Assembly: GCF_050699935.1 (NCBI RefSeq)
Contig: NZ_JBOHGB010000001.1
Coordinates: 148,976-212,975 of the forward strand
Origin: Actinophytocola sp050699935
GTDB taxonomy: Bacteria > Actinomycetota > Actinomycetes > Mycobacteriales > Pseudonocardiaceae
Direction: 5' to 3'
Length of the DNA: 64,000 nucleotides
A model generated the notes under the pieces. It saw only the letters and a list, made by a program, of their open reading frames with translations, had not been told where the DNA came from and made no database searches. Positions 24,417 through 33,450 of the stretch are shown here, piece by piece; position 1 is the stretch's first letter, and each line of letters opens with the position of its first letter. The position numbers and the translations under genes were made by a program.

Positions 24417-26357
24417 GTGCTAAGCGATCGTGGAGAGGAACTCTCCGCAAATTCATCGGTATATCTGGTGCAGCAAGGTGTCTGGGACATGCCCCTGGAG
24501 TCAATGCCGCTGGCATCCGGATATCTCAAGTCGACGGCAATGGCGGACAGCCGCATCGAGCGCGCGATGGACATCCAGATCCAGAATTTCCGGGGCGGCA
24601 CGACCAATACCTTCATCGCGAACTCGATGTTCACCACCGGTGTGCCGGACATCATCGCCTTCTCCGTGCTGGGCTGGAACTACGAGAAGTTCGGCGCGCT
24701 CGCGGAGACCTTCAAGCAGCTGAACCCGGACGGCTGGGTGGTGTTCGGCGGCAACCACGTGAGCAATCAGGCGGCCCGGGTGTTCCGGATGTACCCCGAG
24801 GTCGACGTCGTGATCAACGGCGAAGGGGAGCTGACCTTCCGGGAGTTCCTCCTGGCCTACCTGGACGGCACGAGCAAGCACGACCTCGGCGCCATCGCCG
24901 GCCTCTCGTACCAGAGCGCCGACGGTCAGGTGATCACCAACGAGGATCGCGCCCGGATCGAGGACCTGGACACGATCCCCTCTCCGGTCCTCACCGGCGC
25001 GCTCGACCTCGTCGACGCCGACGGGGAGTTCCGCTACGACGTGGCCCTGATGGAGACCAACCGGGGCTGCCCGTACAAGTGTTCGTTCTGCTACTGGGGC
25101 GGTGCGACCGGCCAGAAGGTCAGGGCCTTCTCCATCGAGCGGTTGCGTGAGGAGCTCGAGGTCTTCGGCAAGCACGAGGTCCACACGGTGGTCGCCTGCG
25201 ACGCCAACTTCGGCCTGCTCCCCGGCGACTACGACTTCATCGAGGCGATGGTCGAGACCAGGGACCGGTTCGGCTTTCCCCGCGCGCTGGAGACCTCGTG
25301 GGCGAAGAACAAGTCGAAGAACTTCTACCGCATCGTCCGGCGGATGAAGGAAGCCGGCATGAAGAGCTCCTTCACGCTGGCCCTGCAGTCGCTCAGCGAC
25401 AACGCCCTCGAAGGCATGCGACGGCGCAACATGAAGGTCAACGACTGGGAGGATCTGACGACCTGGCTCGCGGAGGAGGGGCTGGACTGTTACGCGGAGC
25501 TGATCTGGGGAGCCCCTGGCGAGACCGTCGAGTCGTTCATGGCGGGCTACGACAGGCTGGCCGAGCGGATGTCGCGCATCGCCGTCTACCCGATGCTGTT
25601 GCTGCCGAACACCGACTACATGGAGAAGAAGGAGCTGTTCGGCATCAAGACGGTCCGCGGCGACACCGACGACTTCGAGTACATCCTCGAGCACAACACC
25701 ATGTCCTTCGCGGAGAACCAGGAGTTTCAGCGGTTCCTCTTCTGGGCCCGGGTCGTCGCCGAGAACGCCATCCTGCGGCACAGCTGGGTCGCCCTCCGCG
25801 GGCTGGCGGGTCTCAGCCAGTCCCAGGTGCTGCTCAACCTGGAGGCATGGATAGCCGCCGCCCAGGATCCGGCGGCGGAGCAGCTGCGCCAGTGGCAGGC
25901 CGAGCTGGGCACCAACGGCCTTGGTGAGGCGATCAAGTTCCTGTTCACCGAGCCGGACGCCGAACGCCTGCTCAACCGGTGGTGGACCGAGTCGATCCAC
26001 CCGTTGCTCCCGGCCGACCTGGCCCCGCTGCTCGCCGAGGTGTTCCGGTACGACCTGCTCACCCGGCCGGTCTACCGGCCGGAGGGCGACCTGCCGGAGG
26101 ACGAGGTGATCACGGAGTTCAAGGAGTCCTATTACCTCCTGCGGGACGTGCCGCTCTCCTACGACGTCCCGAGGATCGTTTCCGGGCTGCGCGCGGGTCA
26201 GGACCCCGACCTGTCGGCGACCGACTGCACGGTCGACCTGTACTACCGCAAGGGGGCCGAGTCGGCGGTGACCTCCACCAACCACGAGATCGTGGTGCAC
26301 TACATGGGCACGCCGAGGGACGAGATCGTGCACAACCCGTCCCGGGACGGCTGCTGA
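24417..26357 (+). CDS. B12-binding-domain radical SAM enzyme
   Basis: 646 aa. N-terminal cobalamin-binding-like Rossmann domain (about 60-150, VVFGGNHVSNQA and VVINGEGELTFREFL), then the radical SAM core with the 4Fe-4S motif CPYKCSFC (C218, C222, C225) and a long C-terminal helical region. The DxHxxG cobalamin ligand motif is not seen, as in many class B enzymes. Relatives methylate unactivated carbons in enediyne aryl units (KedN5 type), but some only use SAM. GTG start with AAGGAG 8 nt upstream. Confidence 0.85.
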   Translation: MLSDRGEELSANSSVYLVQQGVWDMPLESMPLASGYLKSTAMADSRIERAMDIQIQNFRGGTTNTFIANSMFTTGVPDIIAFSVLGWNYEKFGALAETFKQLNPDGWVVFGGNHVSNQAARVFRMYPEVDVVINGEGELTFREFLLAYLDGTSKHDLGAIAGLSYQSADGQVITNEDRARIEDLDTIPSPVLTGALDLVDADGEFRYDVALMETNRGCPYKCSFCYWGGATGQKVRAFSIERLREELEVFGKHEVHTVVACDANFGLLPGDYDFIEAMVETRDRFGFPRALETSWAKNKSKNFYRIVRRMKEAGMKSSFTLALQSLSDNALEGMRRRNMKVNDWEDLTTWLAEEGLDCYAELIWGAPGETVESFMAGYDRLAERMSRIAVYPMLLLPNTDYMEKKELFGIKTVRGDTDDFEYILEHNTMSFAENQEFQRFLFWARVVAENAILRHSWVALRGLAGLSQSQVLLNLEAWIAAAQDPAAEQLRQWQAELGTNGLGEAIKFLFTEPDAERLLNRWWTESIHPLLPADLAPLLAEVFRYDLLTRPVYRPEGDLPEDEVITEFKESYYLLRDVPLSYDVPRIVSGLRAGQDPDLSATDCTVDLYYRKGAESAVTSTNHEIVVHYMGTPRDEIVHNPSRDGC

Positions 26358-26384
26358 CCGCGCGCGGATGGTCGCCGGCGATCA

Positions 26385-27509
26385 TCACCAACCCGACCTG
26401 ATCGTGTCCACGATGTGTTCGCGGTCCTGTTCGGACAGCCACCAACCGACCGGGAGGTACACCACACGGTCGTACACGCTGTCCAGACCGGGAAGGGTCG
26501 TGCCTGACGCGGCGACACAACTGTGTGCGTCGTTGCGTCGGGAGATGATGCTCGTCGCGATGCCCGCGCCGGCGAGCGTGCGCATGAACGACTCCCGGTT
26601 GTCCACTTTGGCCGGGTACACCCAGAACGAGGGCTCTCGATCGTCGGCTCGCTCGGTCAGCTCCAGTCCGGCGAGCCCGGCGAGCTCCTTGTCGTAGTGG
26701 GCGGCGTTCTCGCGGTGCCGCGCCAGCAACTCCTCGACCGAGGAGAAGTTGGCGAGGCCGACCGCGGCCGCGATGTCGTTGAGGTAGAAGCGGTAGCCCC
26801 ACTCGGCCACGTCGTAGTCGCCATACGTGCGATCCGACCGGCGGTCGATGCCGTAGAAGCGGCGCGACCTCGCCCGCTCGTACAGGTCGTCGTCCGGCAG
26901 CACGAGCAGGCCGCCGCTGCCGCAGGTGAGCATCTTCAGCGCGCCGAAGCTGAACACACAGATGTTGCCGTGGTTGCCGAGCGGGGCGCCGCGATACGTC
27001 GCGCCCCAGGCCTGCGCGCAGTCCTCGATGATGACCGGCCGGGTGCCGAACCGGGCGTGTGCCTCCTCCACGACGGCCCGTATCCCGTTGAGGTCGGCCG
27101 GGTACCCGGTCCAGTGCACGACGAGAATCGCCCGGGTCGCCGGCGAGATCTTCCTGGCCAGGTCGTCGGGGTCCATGTTCAACGTCGCCGGGTCGACGTC
27201 CACCCAGCGGATCCGCTGCCCGTTGGCGAGCACCGGCCAGTTGGTGCCCTCGAAGGTCAGCGGGGTGCACAGCACCTCACCCGGCCCCTCGTTCTGTGCC
27301 ATACGGCGGGTGACGAGGTCGATCGACAGGTGCAGGGCGGACGAGCCGCTGTTGAGCGCGACCACCCGGGGATTGCCGAGCGCGCCGGCCAGTGCGCCTT
27401 CGAACTCGGCGACGACCGGGCCGTGTTCGAGCCGGCGGCCGACGATGACCGCGGCGACCCGGTCGACGGCCTCCCGCTCCGACATCGCGACGTTGAACAG
27501 CGGGATCAT
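26385..27509 (-). CDS. DegT/DnrJ/EryC1 sugar aminotransferase
   Basis: 374 aa, PLP-dependent NDP-ketosugar aminotransferase. The Schiff-base lysine is K192 in FSFGALKMLTCGSGG, with the earlier IEDCAQAWGA motif and the N-terminal LNSGSSALHL. Some positions differ from the common SFHxxK-GEGG form. With the pentose operon it can supply a 4-amino-4-deoxypentose (CalS13/MdpA4 role, inferred). Its ATG overlaps the stop of the upstream sugar methyltransferase by 4 nt. Confidence 0.85.
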   Translation of the reverse strand: MIPLFNVAMSEREAVDRVAAVIVGRRLEHGPVVAEFEGALAGALGNPRVVALNSGSSALHLSIDLVTRRMAQNEGPGEVLCTPLTFEGTNWPVLANGQRIRWVDVDPATLNMDPDDLARKISPATRAILVVHWTGYPADLNGIRAVVEEAHARFGTRPVIIEDCAQAWGATYRGAPLGNHGNICVFSFGALKMLTCGSGGLLVLPDDDLYERARSRRFYGIDRRSDRTYGDYDVAEWGYRFYLNDIAAAVGLANFSSVEELLARHRENAAHYDKELAGLAGLELTERADDREPSFWVYPAKVDNRESFMRTLAGAGIATSIISRRNDAHSCVAASGTTLPGLDSVYDRVVYLPVGWWLSEQDREHIVDTIRSGW

Positions 27510-28525
27510 GGGCGGATCTCGTTCTCCAGCCGCAACTGCTCACCGAAGGCGATCTGCTCGGTCGCCTCCTTGCCGAAGAGAGCCTGCCAGTAGTAGCTCC
27601 ACGGCCGTGCCCACCCGTTGGCCAGGCAGGTCCACCGCGGACCCGGCCGGTACGCGTCGACGAATGCCGGCGCGCGCGACTCGACTGCCTGGCTGTCGTG
27701 GATGTCGATCACGTCCCGCAGCTTGCCGGTACTCAGTGCCAGCTCCACGATCTCGCGGCCTTCCGCATGACCGTCGAGGCTGCCGTCCAGGTATTTCCCG
27801 ACCGGATCCCGGATGTAGAAGTAGCGGCTTCGTTCGTCGATCATCGTCAGGTAGTTGTCGACCGTCTCCGCGTTCATCTCGGCGAACGAGTTGATGTTGA
27901 GGCCGAGGTCGAAGTCGGTGGTGGCGTACCGCTCGTCCACGTCGTCGATCGGGGTGAACCGGATCTTGGCGAACCGCTCCTCGTCGAGCACGGTGCGCAG
28001 GTACCCCGAGGACAGTTTCAGGGAGTTCGGCAGGTCGATGATGTGGTACTCGACCAGGTCGTGGTTGGCGAGCATGGTGTGGCAGGTGCGCCCGTAGCCG
28101 GCGCCGATCTCCAGCACCCGCGTGCCGTCCAGCTCGATCTGGCCGGCGACGAACTCGAGTTCGAGCACGGCGAGCAGGTAGTCCATGCACACCGGCTCGC
28201 CGTCGTAGGTAATCGTGATCGGCTGGCCGACTTCGCGGTTGTCGATGCGCCGCAGGCGTTTCCAGCTCTCGTCGCTCAGACTGGCGGCGAGGTTGTACAC
28301 CAACGCCTTCAGGTATCGGACGCCGTTCGCCTCCGGGTCCCAGATGCCAATCTTGAAGTTGATCGGTTTGGCCTTGAACGATGAGATTTCCGCCGCGGCC
28401 TCGTCGGTTACGTGGACCTTGTCGTGGCGCGCCCGCAGTCGGCTGGGGCCGTACTTGTCGTGCATTCGGCGATCCCGTCCGTCGAATTCAGGAGGCGAGG
28501 CATCCCGCCCGATCTGGAGAGACAC
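27506..28525 (-). CDS. Putative sugar O-methyltransferase
   Basis: About 339 aa. Class I SAM fold with VLEIGAGYGRTCHTML as motif I and the family feature NSFAEMNAETVDNYLTMI; it resembles the 'putative sugar O-methyltransferase' group of secondary-metabolite clusters. Coupled to the sugar aminotransferase by an ATGA overlap, so it most likely modifies the same sugar. GTG 28525 lacks a clear ribosome site; ATG 28465 is an alternative 20 codons in. It lies 15 nt after the exporter stop, in one operon with it. Confidence 0.78.
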   Translation of the reverse strand: MSLQIGRDASPPEFDGRDRRMHDKYGPSRLRARHDKVHVTDEAAAEISSFKAKPINFKIGIWDPEANGVRYLKALVYNLAASLSDESWKRLRRIDNREVGQPITITYDGEPVCMDYLLAVLELEFVAGQIELDGTRVLEIGAGYGRTCHTMLANHDLVEYHIIDLPNSLKLSSGYLRTVLDEERFAKIRFTPIDDVDERYATTDFDLGLNINSFAEMNAETVDNYLTMIDERSRYFYIRDPVGKYLDGSLDGHAEGREIVELALSTGKLRDVIDIHDSQAVESRAPAFVDAYRPGPRWTCLANGWARPWSYYWQALFGKEATEQIAFGEQLRLENEIRP

Positions 28526-28540
28526 ATATTGCCCGCGGGC

Positions 28541-30106
28541 TCAGACCAACACCTCGGTCTCCTCCTTCGCCGAGACGTCACCGCCACCGTGTGCGTTCCG
28601 CGCGTGCCGCAGCGCCACCGCGGCGAGTACGGCCAGGCCGGCGAAGGTGACGGCACTGACGATGCCCACCGCGTGCACGCCGGAGGTGAACGCGTCGCGG
28701 GCCGCGGCCAGCAGTTCGCCACCCTGCCCGGCGGGCAGCTGCGCCGACGCGGTGGCCGCGCGGTCGATGCTCTCGCGGGTCGCGTCCGCCAGGTCGGGCG
28801 GAACCGAGCCGAGGGCGCCCTCCACGTCGCCCCGGTACACGGCGGTGGCGAGGGTGCCGAACACGGCGACGCCGAGGCCGAGGCCGAGCTCGGTGCCCGT
28901 CTGCATGATCGACGCCGCGGCGCCGGCCTTCTCCGGCGGGGCGGACCCCATGGCCAGGTGGTTGCCGAGCGCGGCCATCGGGCCGGTGCCGACCATGGCG
29001 ACGCAGAACGCGACGAAGATCATGGCAGGCCCCGAGGTCGCGGAGGACAGGGTGAACATCAGGTAGCCGAGACCCGCGACGAACAGCCCGCCGGCGATGA
29101 GGTACGCCGGGCGGACGTGGTTGGCCATGGTCGGACTGACCAGGTTGCCGATGACCATCAGCAGTGCGGGCGGCACCAGCAGCAGGCCGGCCGCCAACGG
29201 TGACAGACCCGCGACGTTCTGCAGGAAGAGGGTGACGACCAGGTAGGTCCCGGTGCCCACCACGCCGGCCACGAACATCACGATCAGCGCGGAGCGATAC
29301 GTGCGGTTGCCGAACAGGCGCAGGTCGAGCAGGGGTTGTGCGAGGGTCCGCTGCCGCTGGATGAACACCAGGCCCACCGCGATGCCGAACACCGTCGCCA
29401 CGGCCGGGAACGACTCCCAACCGTTGCGAGCCAGTTCCTTGAGCCCGTAGATGAACGACAGGATCGCGGCGAGGGAAAGCGCGACGCTGACCGGGTCCAG
29501 CCGGCCGGCGTCGCTCGAGCGTTGCTCGGGCAGCAACGACGGGCCGAACAGCAGCAGCAGCGCTATCCCCGGCACGGCCACCAGGAACACCGAGCCCCAC
29601 CAGAAGTGCGCCAACAACACGCCACCGACGACCGGGCCGACCGTCAGCCCGCCCATGAAGCAGCTCAGGTAGATCGCGATGGCGCGGCTGCGCCGTCGCT
29701 GGTCGGTGAACAAGCCGGTGACCAGGGCCAGCGTCGACGGCATCACCGAGGCGCCGGCGACCCCGAGCAGCGCGCGGCTGGCGATGAGCATCTCCGGGCT
29801 GGTGGAGAAGGCCGCGGCCACCGATGCGATGCCGAATACCGCGCCACCGATGAGCAGCAGCCTTTTCCGGCCGATCCGGTCCCCGAGGGTTCCCATGGTG
29901 ACCAGGAATCCCGCTATCAGGAACCCGTAAATGTCGACGATCCACAGCTGTTCGATCCCGCTGGGCGCGATGTCGGCGCTCAGATGCGGAACAGCCAGGT
30001 ACAACACGGAGAAATCCATCGCGACGAGCAGCGTGGACATCCCGAGCACCGCCAGCGCGGCCCATTCCCGCCGTCCGGTCCGTGCCGGTGTGGTCCCAAT
30101 GGTCAC
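28541..30106 (-). CDS. DHA2-family MFS exporter (paralogue of the exporter at 18010)
   Basis: 521 aa, about 14 transmembrane segments, MFS motif GDRIGRKRLLLIGG, and the motif C-like ALLGVAGASVMPSTLAL typical of drug:H+ antiporters. GTG start with AGGA upstream. It heads a minus-strand operon with the sugar methyltransferase and aminotransferase. Two related exporters in one cluster suggest either gene duplication or export of different congeners. Confidence 0.9.
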   Translation of the reverse strand: MTIGTTPARTGRREWAALAVLGMSTLLVAMDFSVLYLAVPHLSADIAPSGIEQLWIVDIYGFLIAGFLVTMGTLGDRIGRKRLLLIGGAVFGIASVAAAFSTSPEMLIASRALLGVAGASVMPSTLALVTGLFTDQRRRSRAIAIYLSCFMGGLTVGPVVGGVLLAHFWWGSVFLVAVPGIALLLLFGPSLLPEQRSSDAGRLDPVSVALSLAAILSFIYGLKELARNGWESFPAVATVFGIAVGLVFIQRQRTLAQPLLDLRLFGNRTYRSALIVMFVAGVVGTGTYLVVTLFLQNVAGLSPLAAGLLLVPPALLMVIGNLVSPTMANHVRPAYLIAGGLFVAGLGYLMFTLSSATSGPAMIFVAFCVAMVGTGPMAALGNHLAMGSAPPEKAGAAASIMQTGTELGLGLGVAVFGTLATAVYRGDVEGALGSVPPDLADATRESIDRAATASAQLPAGQGGELLAAARDAFTSGVHAVGIVSAVTFAGLAVLAAVALRHARNAHGGGDVSAKEETEVLV

Positions 30107-30181
30107 GATCTGGTCCTGTCGTCGCCCGCGCCTACCCGTGGCGGCGCGGTCATGGGGCTTCCGTCGTGACGTGTCGGTCGC

Positions 30182-30757
30182 TCACTCGCTCAACGTGGCC
30201 TCGATCTCCAGGTGAATGTCGACCCGGTCTCCCATGACTACCTTGCTTCCCTCGGTCGCCACCCCGAAGCTGACCCCGAACTCGCTGCGCGTGATCGACG
30301 TGTGCCCCTCGAAGCCGACCCGCTGCTCTCCTTGCAGACCCGTCGGATCCACGCCGAGGAACTCTAACTGGATCTCCACCGCCTTGGTCACGTCCCGGAT
30401 CGTCAGATCGCCGGTGAGCACCCAGGATCCGCCCGACGCGCGCACGTCCGTACTGGCGAACGTCATCTTCGGGGTCTGCTCGACGTCGAAGAAGTCCTTG
30501 GTGCGCAGGTGGTTGTCGCGCATGTCGTTACCGGTGTTCACCGACGCCAGCTCGATGGTCGCCGTCACCGAGGAGTTCGCCGGCGTGTCGGCGACCACGA
30601 TCTCACCGGAGAACTCGGTGAACCTGCCTCGTACGCGGCTCATCAGGTGCCGCACGGAGAAACCGACCGTGGAGTGAGCGGGGTCGATCACCCACGTACC
30701 GGCCACCACTCCCGGCAACCCACTCTGACCGGTGGAGTCGACCACAGCCTCGCTCAC
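30182..30757 (-). CDS. YceI-family lipocalin-like protein
   Basis: 191 aa with the YceI core: GTWVIDPAHSTVGFSVRHLMSRVRG at the start, then FFDVEQTPKMTFAST, LTIRDVTKAVEIQLEF and REEF-type variants near the end. YceI proteins form an open beta barrel that binds isoprenoid-like or polyene lipids. No signal peptide is visible, so it would be cytoplasmic. It might bind a hydrophobic pathway intermediate, which is an inference. AGGAGG lies 6 nt before the GTG start. Confidence 0.88.
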   Translation of the reverse strand: MSEAVVDSTGQSGLPGVVAGTWVIDPAHSTVGFSVRHLMSRVRGRFTEFSGEIVVADTPANSSVTATIELASVNTGNDMRDNHLRTKDFFDVEQTPKMTFASTDVRASGGSWVLTGDLTIRDVTKAVEIQLEFLGVDPTGLQGEQRVGFEGHTSITRSEFGVSFGVATEGSKVVMGDRVDIHLEIEATLSE

Positions 30758-31163
30758 GATGTCCTCCTAGGTACGAACGCTTGTTGTCATGCGCACAGAT
30801 CAACCGGCCGGCCTGTCCGCTGGCCACGCCCGCCATCCCGTTCGACCGCCGGCGGATGGCGAACGGTCGCCGCACCCTCACATCGTCGACAGGGGTAGGC
30901 GACGCGGCATCCTCCAAAGTGCTCTCTTCGCACAGTCGTCGTCTGGTGAGTCATCGCATGTAGCCCAGGTGCCGCGCGGGATCTCGATCAGGGCTGCACG
31001 CGCGGGTGCGTCACCCAGCGCGGATGGACGCGGATCGGTGTCATGTCCGCATTATCGCCAGCGATGGCAGGAAGTCCTGGTGGCGACGCACGGCACGCGA
31101 GAAGGTGCGTCTCGAACCGGTCGTGTTCGACCATGGCGGGACAGCGCAGATAGGAGGCCGCAC
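30758..31163. promoter_or_regulatory. Divergent region between the YceI gene and the HxlR regulator
   Basis: 406 nt. The plus frame leading into the regulator is open from 30789, but the AGGAGG-preceded ATG at 31164 is much the better start. A weak dyad CCGTTCG/CGAACGG (30838-30866, 15-nt spacer) is present. The HxlR protein may bind here to control itself and the YceI gene. Confidence 0.4.
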
Positions 31164-31964
31164 ATGGCTGGCAACGGCTGGAAAGTTGTCATGAACCAGG
31201 ACGGTGTCACCATCTCGAGTGACCTCTTCCAACTCACCACCAACTCCTCGGAGTCGACCCAACTGGGCTCCGTGGTAACCGAGCTTCAGGGCGTCACGCG
31301 CGACGCCTACGGTCAGTACTGCGGCCTCGCCAGGGCCGCCGAGATGATCGGGGAACGTTGGGGTTTGCTGATCCTGCGGGACCTGCTGGTGAGCCCGAAG
31401 TCCGTGACCGAGCTGCGCATGGGCCTGCCGCGGATCTCGGCCGACCTGCTCGCCATGCGGCTGCGGGAGATGGAGTTCAGCGGCGTGGTCCGTCGGCAGG
31501 ACCCCACGCGGGACCTGGACCAGGCCGTCTACGAGCTCACCGAGTACGGCCGGTCGGTCGAGGACGTCCTGCTGGCGCTGAGCAGGTGGGGTGCGATGAC
31601 GCTGGCCACCCCGCGCCCGGAGGACATCGTCACCGAGGACTCCCTGGTGGTGGCGCTGCGCTCGACCTTCCGCCCGGAGGCGGCGCGCGAGCTCACGGTG
31701 GGCTTCGAGCTGCGTGTCGACGGGAACGTGGTGCACGCCGTGGTGGACCACGGCAACCTGACGGTCAACGCGGGTCCGCTGCCCGGCGCCGACGTCATCG
31801 TCGAGTTGGGGACGGTACTCAAGGGCATGCTCAGCGGCGCGGTGGACATCGCCGACGCGATCGCGACCGGGCAGGTGACGGTGACCGGTGACGCCGCCCT
31901 TCTGGACACCTTCGTCGAGCTGTTCCAACTGCCCTCGGCGCCGGCACCGGTGATACCGAGCTGA
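31164..31964 (+). CDS. HxlR-family regulator with C-terminal SCP2-like domain
   Basis: 266 aa. After a 50-residue leader comes the winged helix-turn-helix of HxlR type (YCGLARAAEMIGERWGLLILRDLLVSPKSVTELRMGLPRIS), and the last 100 residues resemble a sterol-carrier (SCP2) fold (FELRVDGNVVHAVVDHGNL to FVELFQLP). The combination suggests a repressor sensing a hydrophobic ligand. Besides the boundary IclR protein it is the only DNA-binding regulator seen in the cluster part of the window. TAGGAGG lies 6 nt before the ATG. Confidence 0.85.
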   Translation: MAGNGWKVVMNQDGVTISSDLFQLTTNSSESTQLGSVVTELQGVTRDAYGQYCGLARAAEMIGERWGLLILRDLLVSPKSVTELRMGLPRISADLLAMRLREMEFSGVVRRQDPTRDLDQAVYELTEYGRSVEDVLLALSRWGAMTLATPRPEDIVTEDSLVVALRSTFRPEAARELTVGFELRVDGNVVHAVVDHGNLTVNAGPLPGADVIVELGTVLKGMLSGAVDIADAIATGQVTVTGDAALLDTFVELFQLPSAPAPVIPS

Positions 31965-31978
31965 ACTACTGACGGAAC

Positions 31979-32016
31979 CGACAGGAGCCCGCGCCCCACG
32001 GCGCGGGCTCCTGTCG
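31979..32016. terminator. 17-bp perfect hairpin between regulator and antiporter
   Basis: CGACAGGAGCCCGCGCC with a 4-nt loop CCAC and its exact complement. It sits between convergent genes (regulator plus, antiporter minus) and should be bidirectional. Confidence 0.85.
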
Positions 32017-32034
32017 TGCGCGCCTTCCGGTTCG

Positions 32035-33399
32035 TCACGCGGCGCGCAACGGACGAACCGGCCCGTCGTCGTCGTGACCGGTCAGCCAGCGGCCCCGCGC
32101 CATCTCCTCGTCGGTCACCTCGATGTGCCGGCCCGCCAGGCGCAACATCGGCGGGGCGACCAGCGAGGTGATGATCGCGACCAGGACGACGACCGTGTAC
32201 ATCGCCGTGGACAACACCCCCAGCTGCAACCCGATGATCGCGATGATCACCTCGATGGCCCCGCGTGCGTTCAGGCCCGCACCCAGCGCCATCGCCTCCC
32301 AACGCCCCAGGCGCGCGGTGCGTGCCCCGAGGTAGGCACCGGCGAACTTGGTGACGATCGCGACCACCAGCACGAGCCCGGTCGAACCGATGATCTCCGG
32401 CCGGGCCAGCGCGGTGAGGTCCATGCGCAGCCCGGCGGTGGCGAAGAACAGCGGCGCGAGCACCGCCATGACGAAGGTCCGCAACGGCGCCAGCAACTCC
32501 CGGTTGAGCCACTTCGACGAACCGATCACCACACCCCCGAGCAGCGCGCCGAGCACGGCCTCCAGGCCAAGTGCGTGGGTGCCCGCCGCGAACGCGAACA
32601 GCAGCAGCACGACGGTGGTCGTCACCACGCCCGGGTCCCGCGACCGGACGGCGAAGCGCAACACCCGTCCCACCACGGGCCGCGCGATGGTCAGGCAGAC
32701 CACCAGCGCCCCCACCAGGAAGGCGACGGGCAGCAGCACGTTCGTCGCGCGCACGCCAACGGTCGCCATGGCGGACACCACCGACAACAGCAGCCAGCCC
32801 ACCAGGTCGGAGACCGTGGCGCTGCCGATGATCAACTGGCCGATGTCGCGGTGGAGCAAACGCAGGTCCAGCAACGTCTTGGCGATGACCGGAACCGCGC
32901 TCACGCACAGCGCCACGCCGACGAACGAGGCGAACGTGATGCGGTCGGCGCCCTCGGCCACGAGGTCCACCGGCAACACGAAACCCAGCGCGACGCCACC
33001 GACGAGCGGTATGACCAGAGCGGTCGTGCTCACCCAGACCGTCATGCCCGCCCGGCGGCGGAGCAGCCCGACGTCGATGCCGATGCCGGTCATCCCGACC
33101 AGCAGCAGCACCCCGAGCTGTCCCACCGCGTCCACCAGGTGCAGCTGCGCCGCCTGGTCGAGCCGCAGCCATGTCGACACGCCCGGGGCGAGGTGCCCGA
33201 CAACCGACGGTCCAATCAGGACTCCCGCGCACAGCTCCCCGATGACCGCGGGCAGGCCCACGCGCCGTGCCAGCTGGCCGAGCACCAGGGCGGTCCCGAG
33301 CAACAGGCCGATCAGGAGCAGGAAGACCAGAATCTGATGTCCGCTCATCGGGGCGACCGGCCCCGCCGACAGGTTCAATCCGTTCCTTCCGTCGCACAT
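32035..33399 (-). CDS. CPA2-type Na+(K+)/H+ antiporter
   Basis: 454 aa, about 12-13 hydrophobic helices, with family segments GLPAVIGELCAGVLIGPS near the N-terminus, GLGLEAVLGALLGGVV-like helix and LGAGLNARGAIEVIIA late in the protein. Cation/proton exchangers of this kind occur in several antibiotic clusters and may assist efflux or pH balance. Start 33399 or 33348 (MSGHQILVF); neither has a strong ribosome site. The soluble tail is short. Confidence 0.87.
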   Translation of the reverse strand: MCDGRNGLNLSAGPVAPMSGHQILVFLLLIGLLLGTALVLGQLARRVGLPAVIGELCAGVLIGPSVVGHLAPGVSTWLRLDQAAQLHLVDAVGQLGVLLLVGMTGIGIDVGLLRRRAGMTVWVSTTALVIPLVGGVALGFVLPVDLVAEGADRITFASFVGVALCVSAVPVIAKTLLDLRLLHRDIGQLIIGSATVSDLVGWLLLSVVSAMATVGVRATNVLLPVAFLVGALVVCLTIARPVVGRVLRFAVRSRDPGVVTTTVVLLLFAFAAGTHALGLEAVLGALLGGVVIGSSKWLNRELLAPLRTFVMAVLAPLFFATAGLRMDLTALARPEIIGSTGLVLVVAIVTKFAGAYLGARTARLGRWEAMALGAGLNARGAIEVIIAIIGLQLGVLSTAMYTVVVLVAIITSLVAPPMLRLAGRHIEVTDEEMARGRWLTGHDDDGPVRPLRAA

Positions 33400-33450
33400 C
33401 CCGGCCGGCAGCTGACCTCTCCGGGCTGCCCACCGGTCGTCCGGCCGCGG

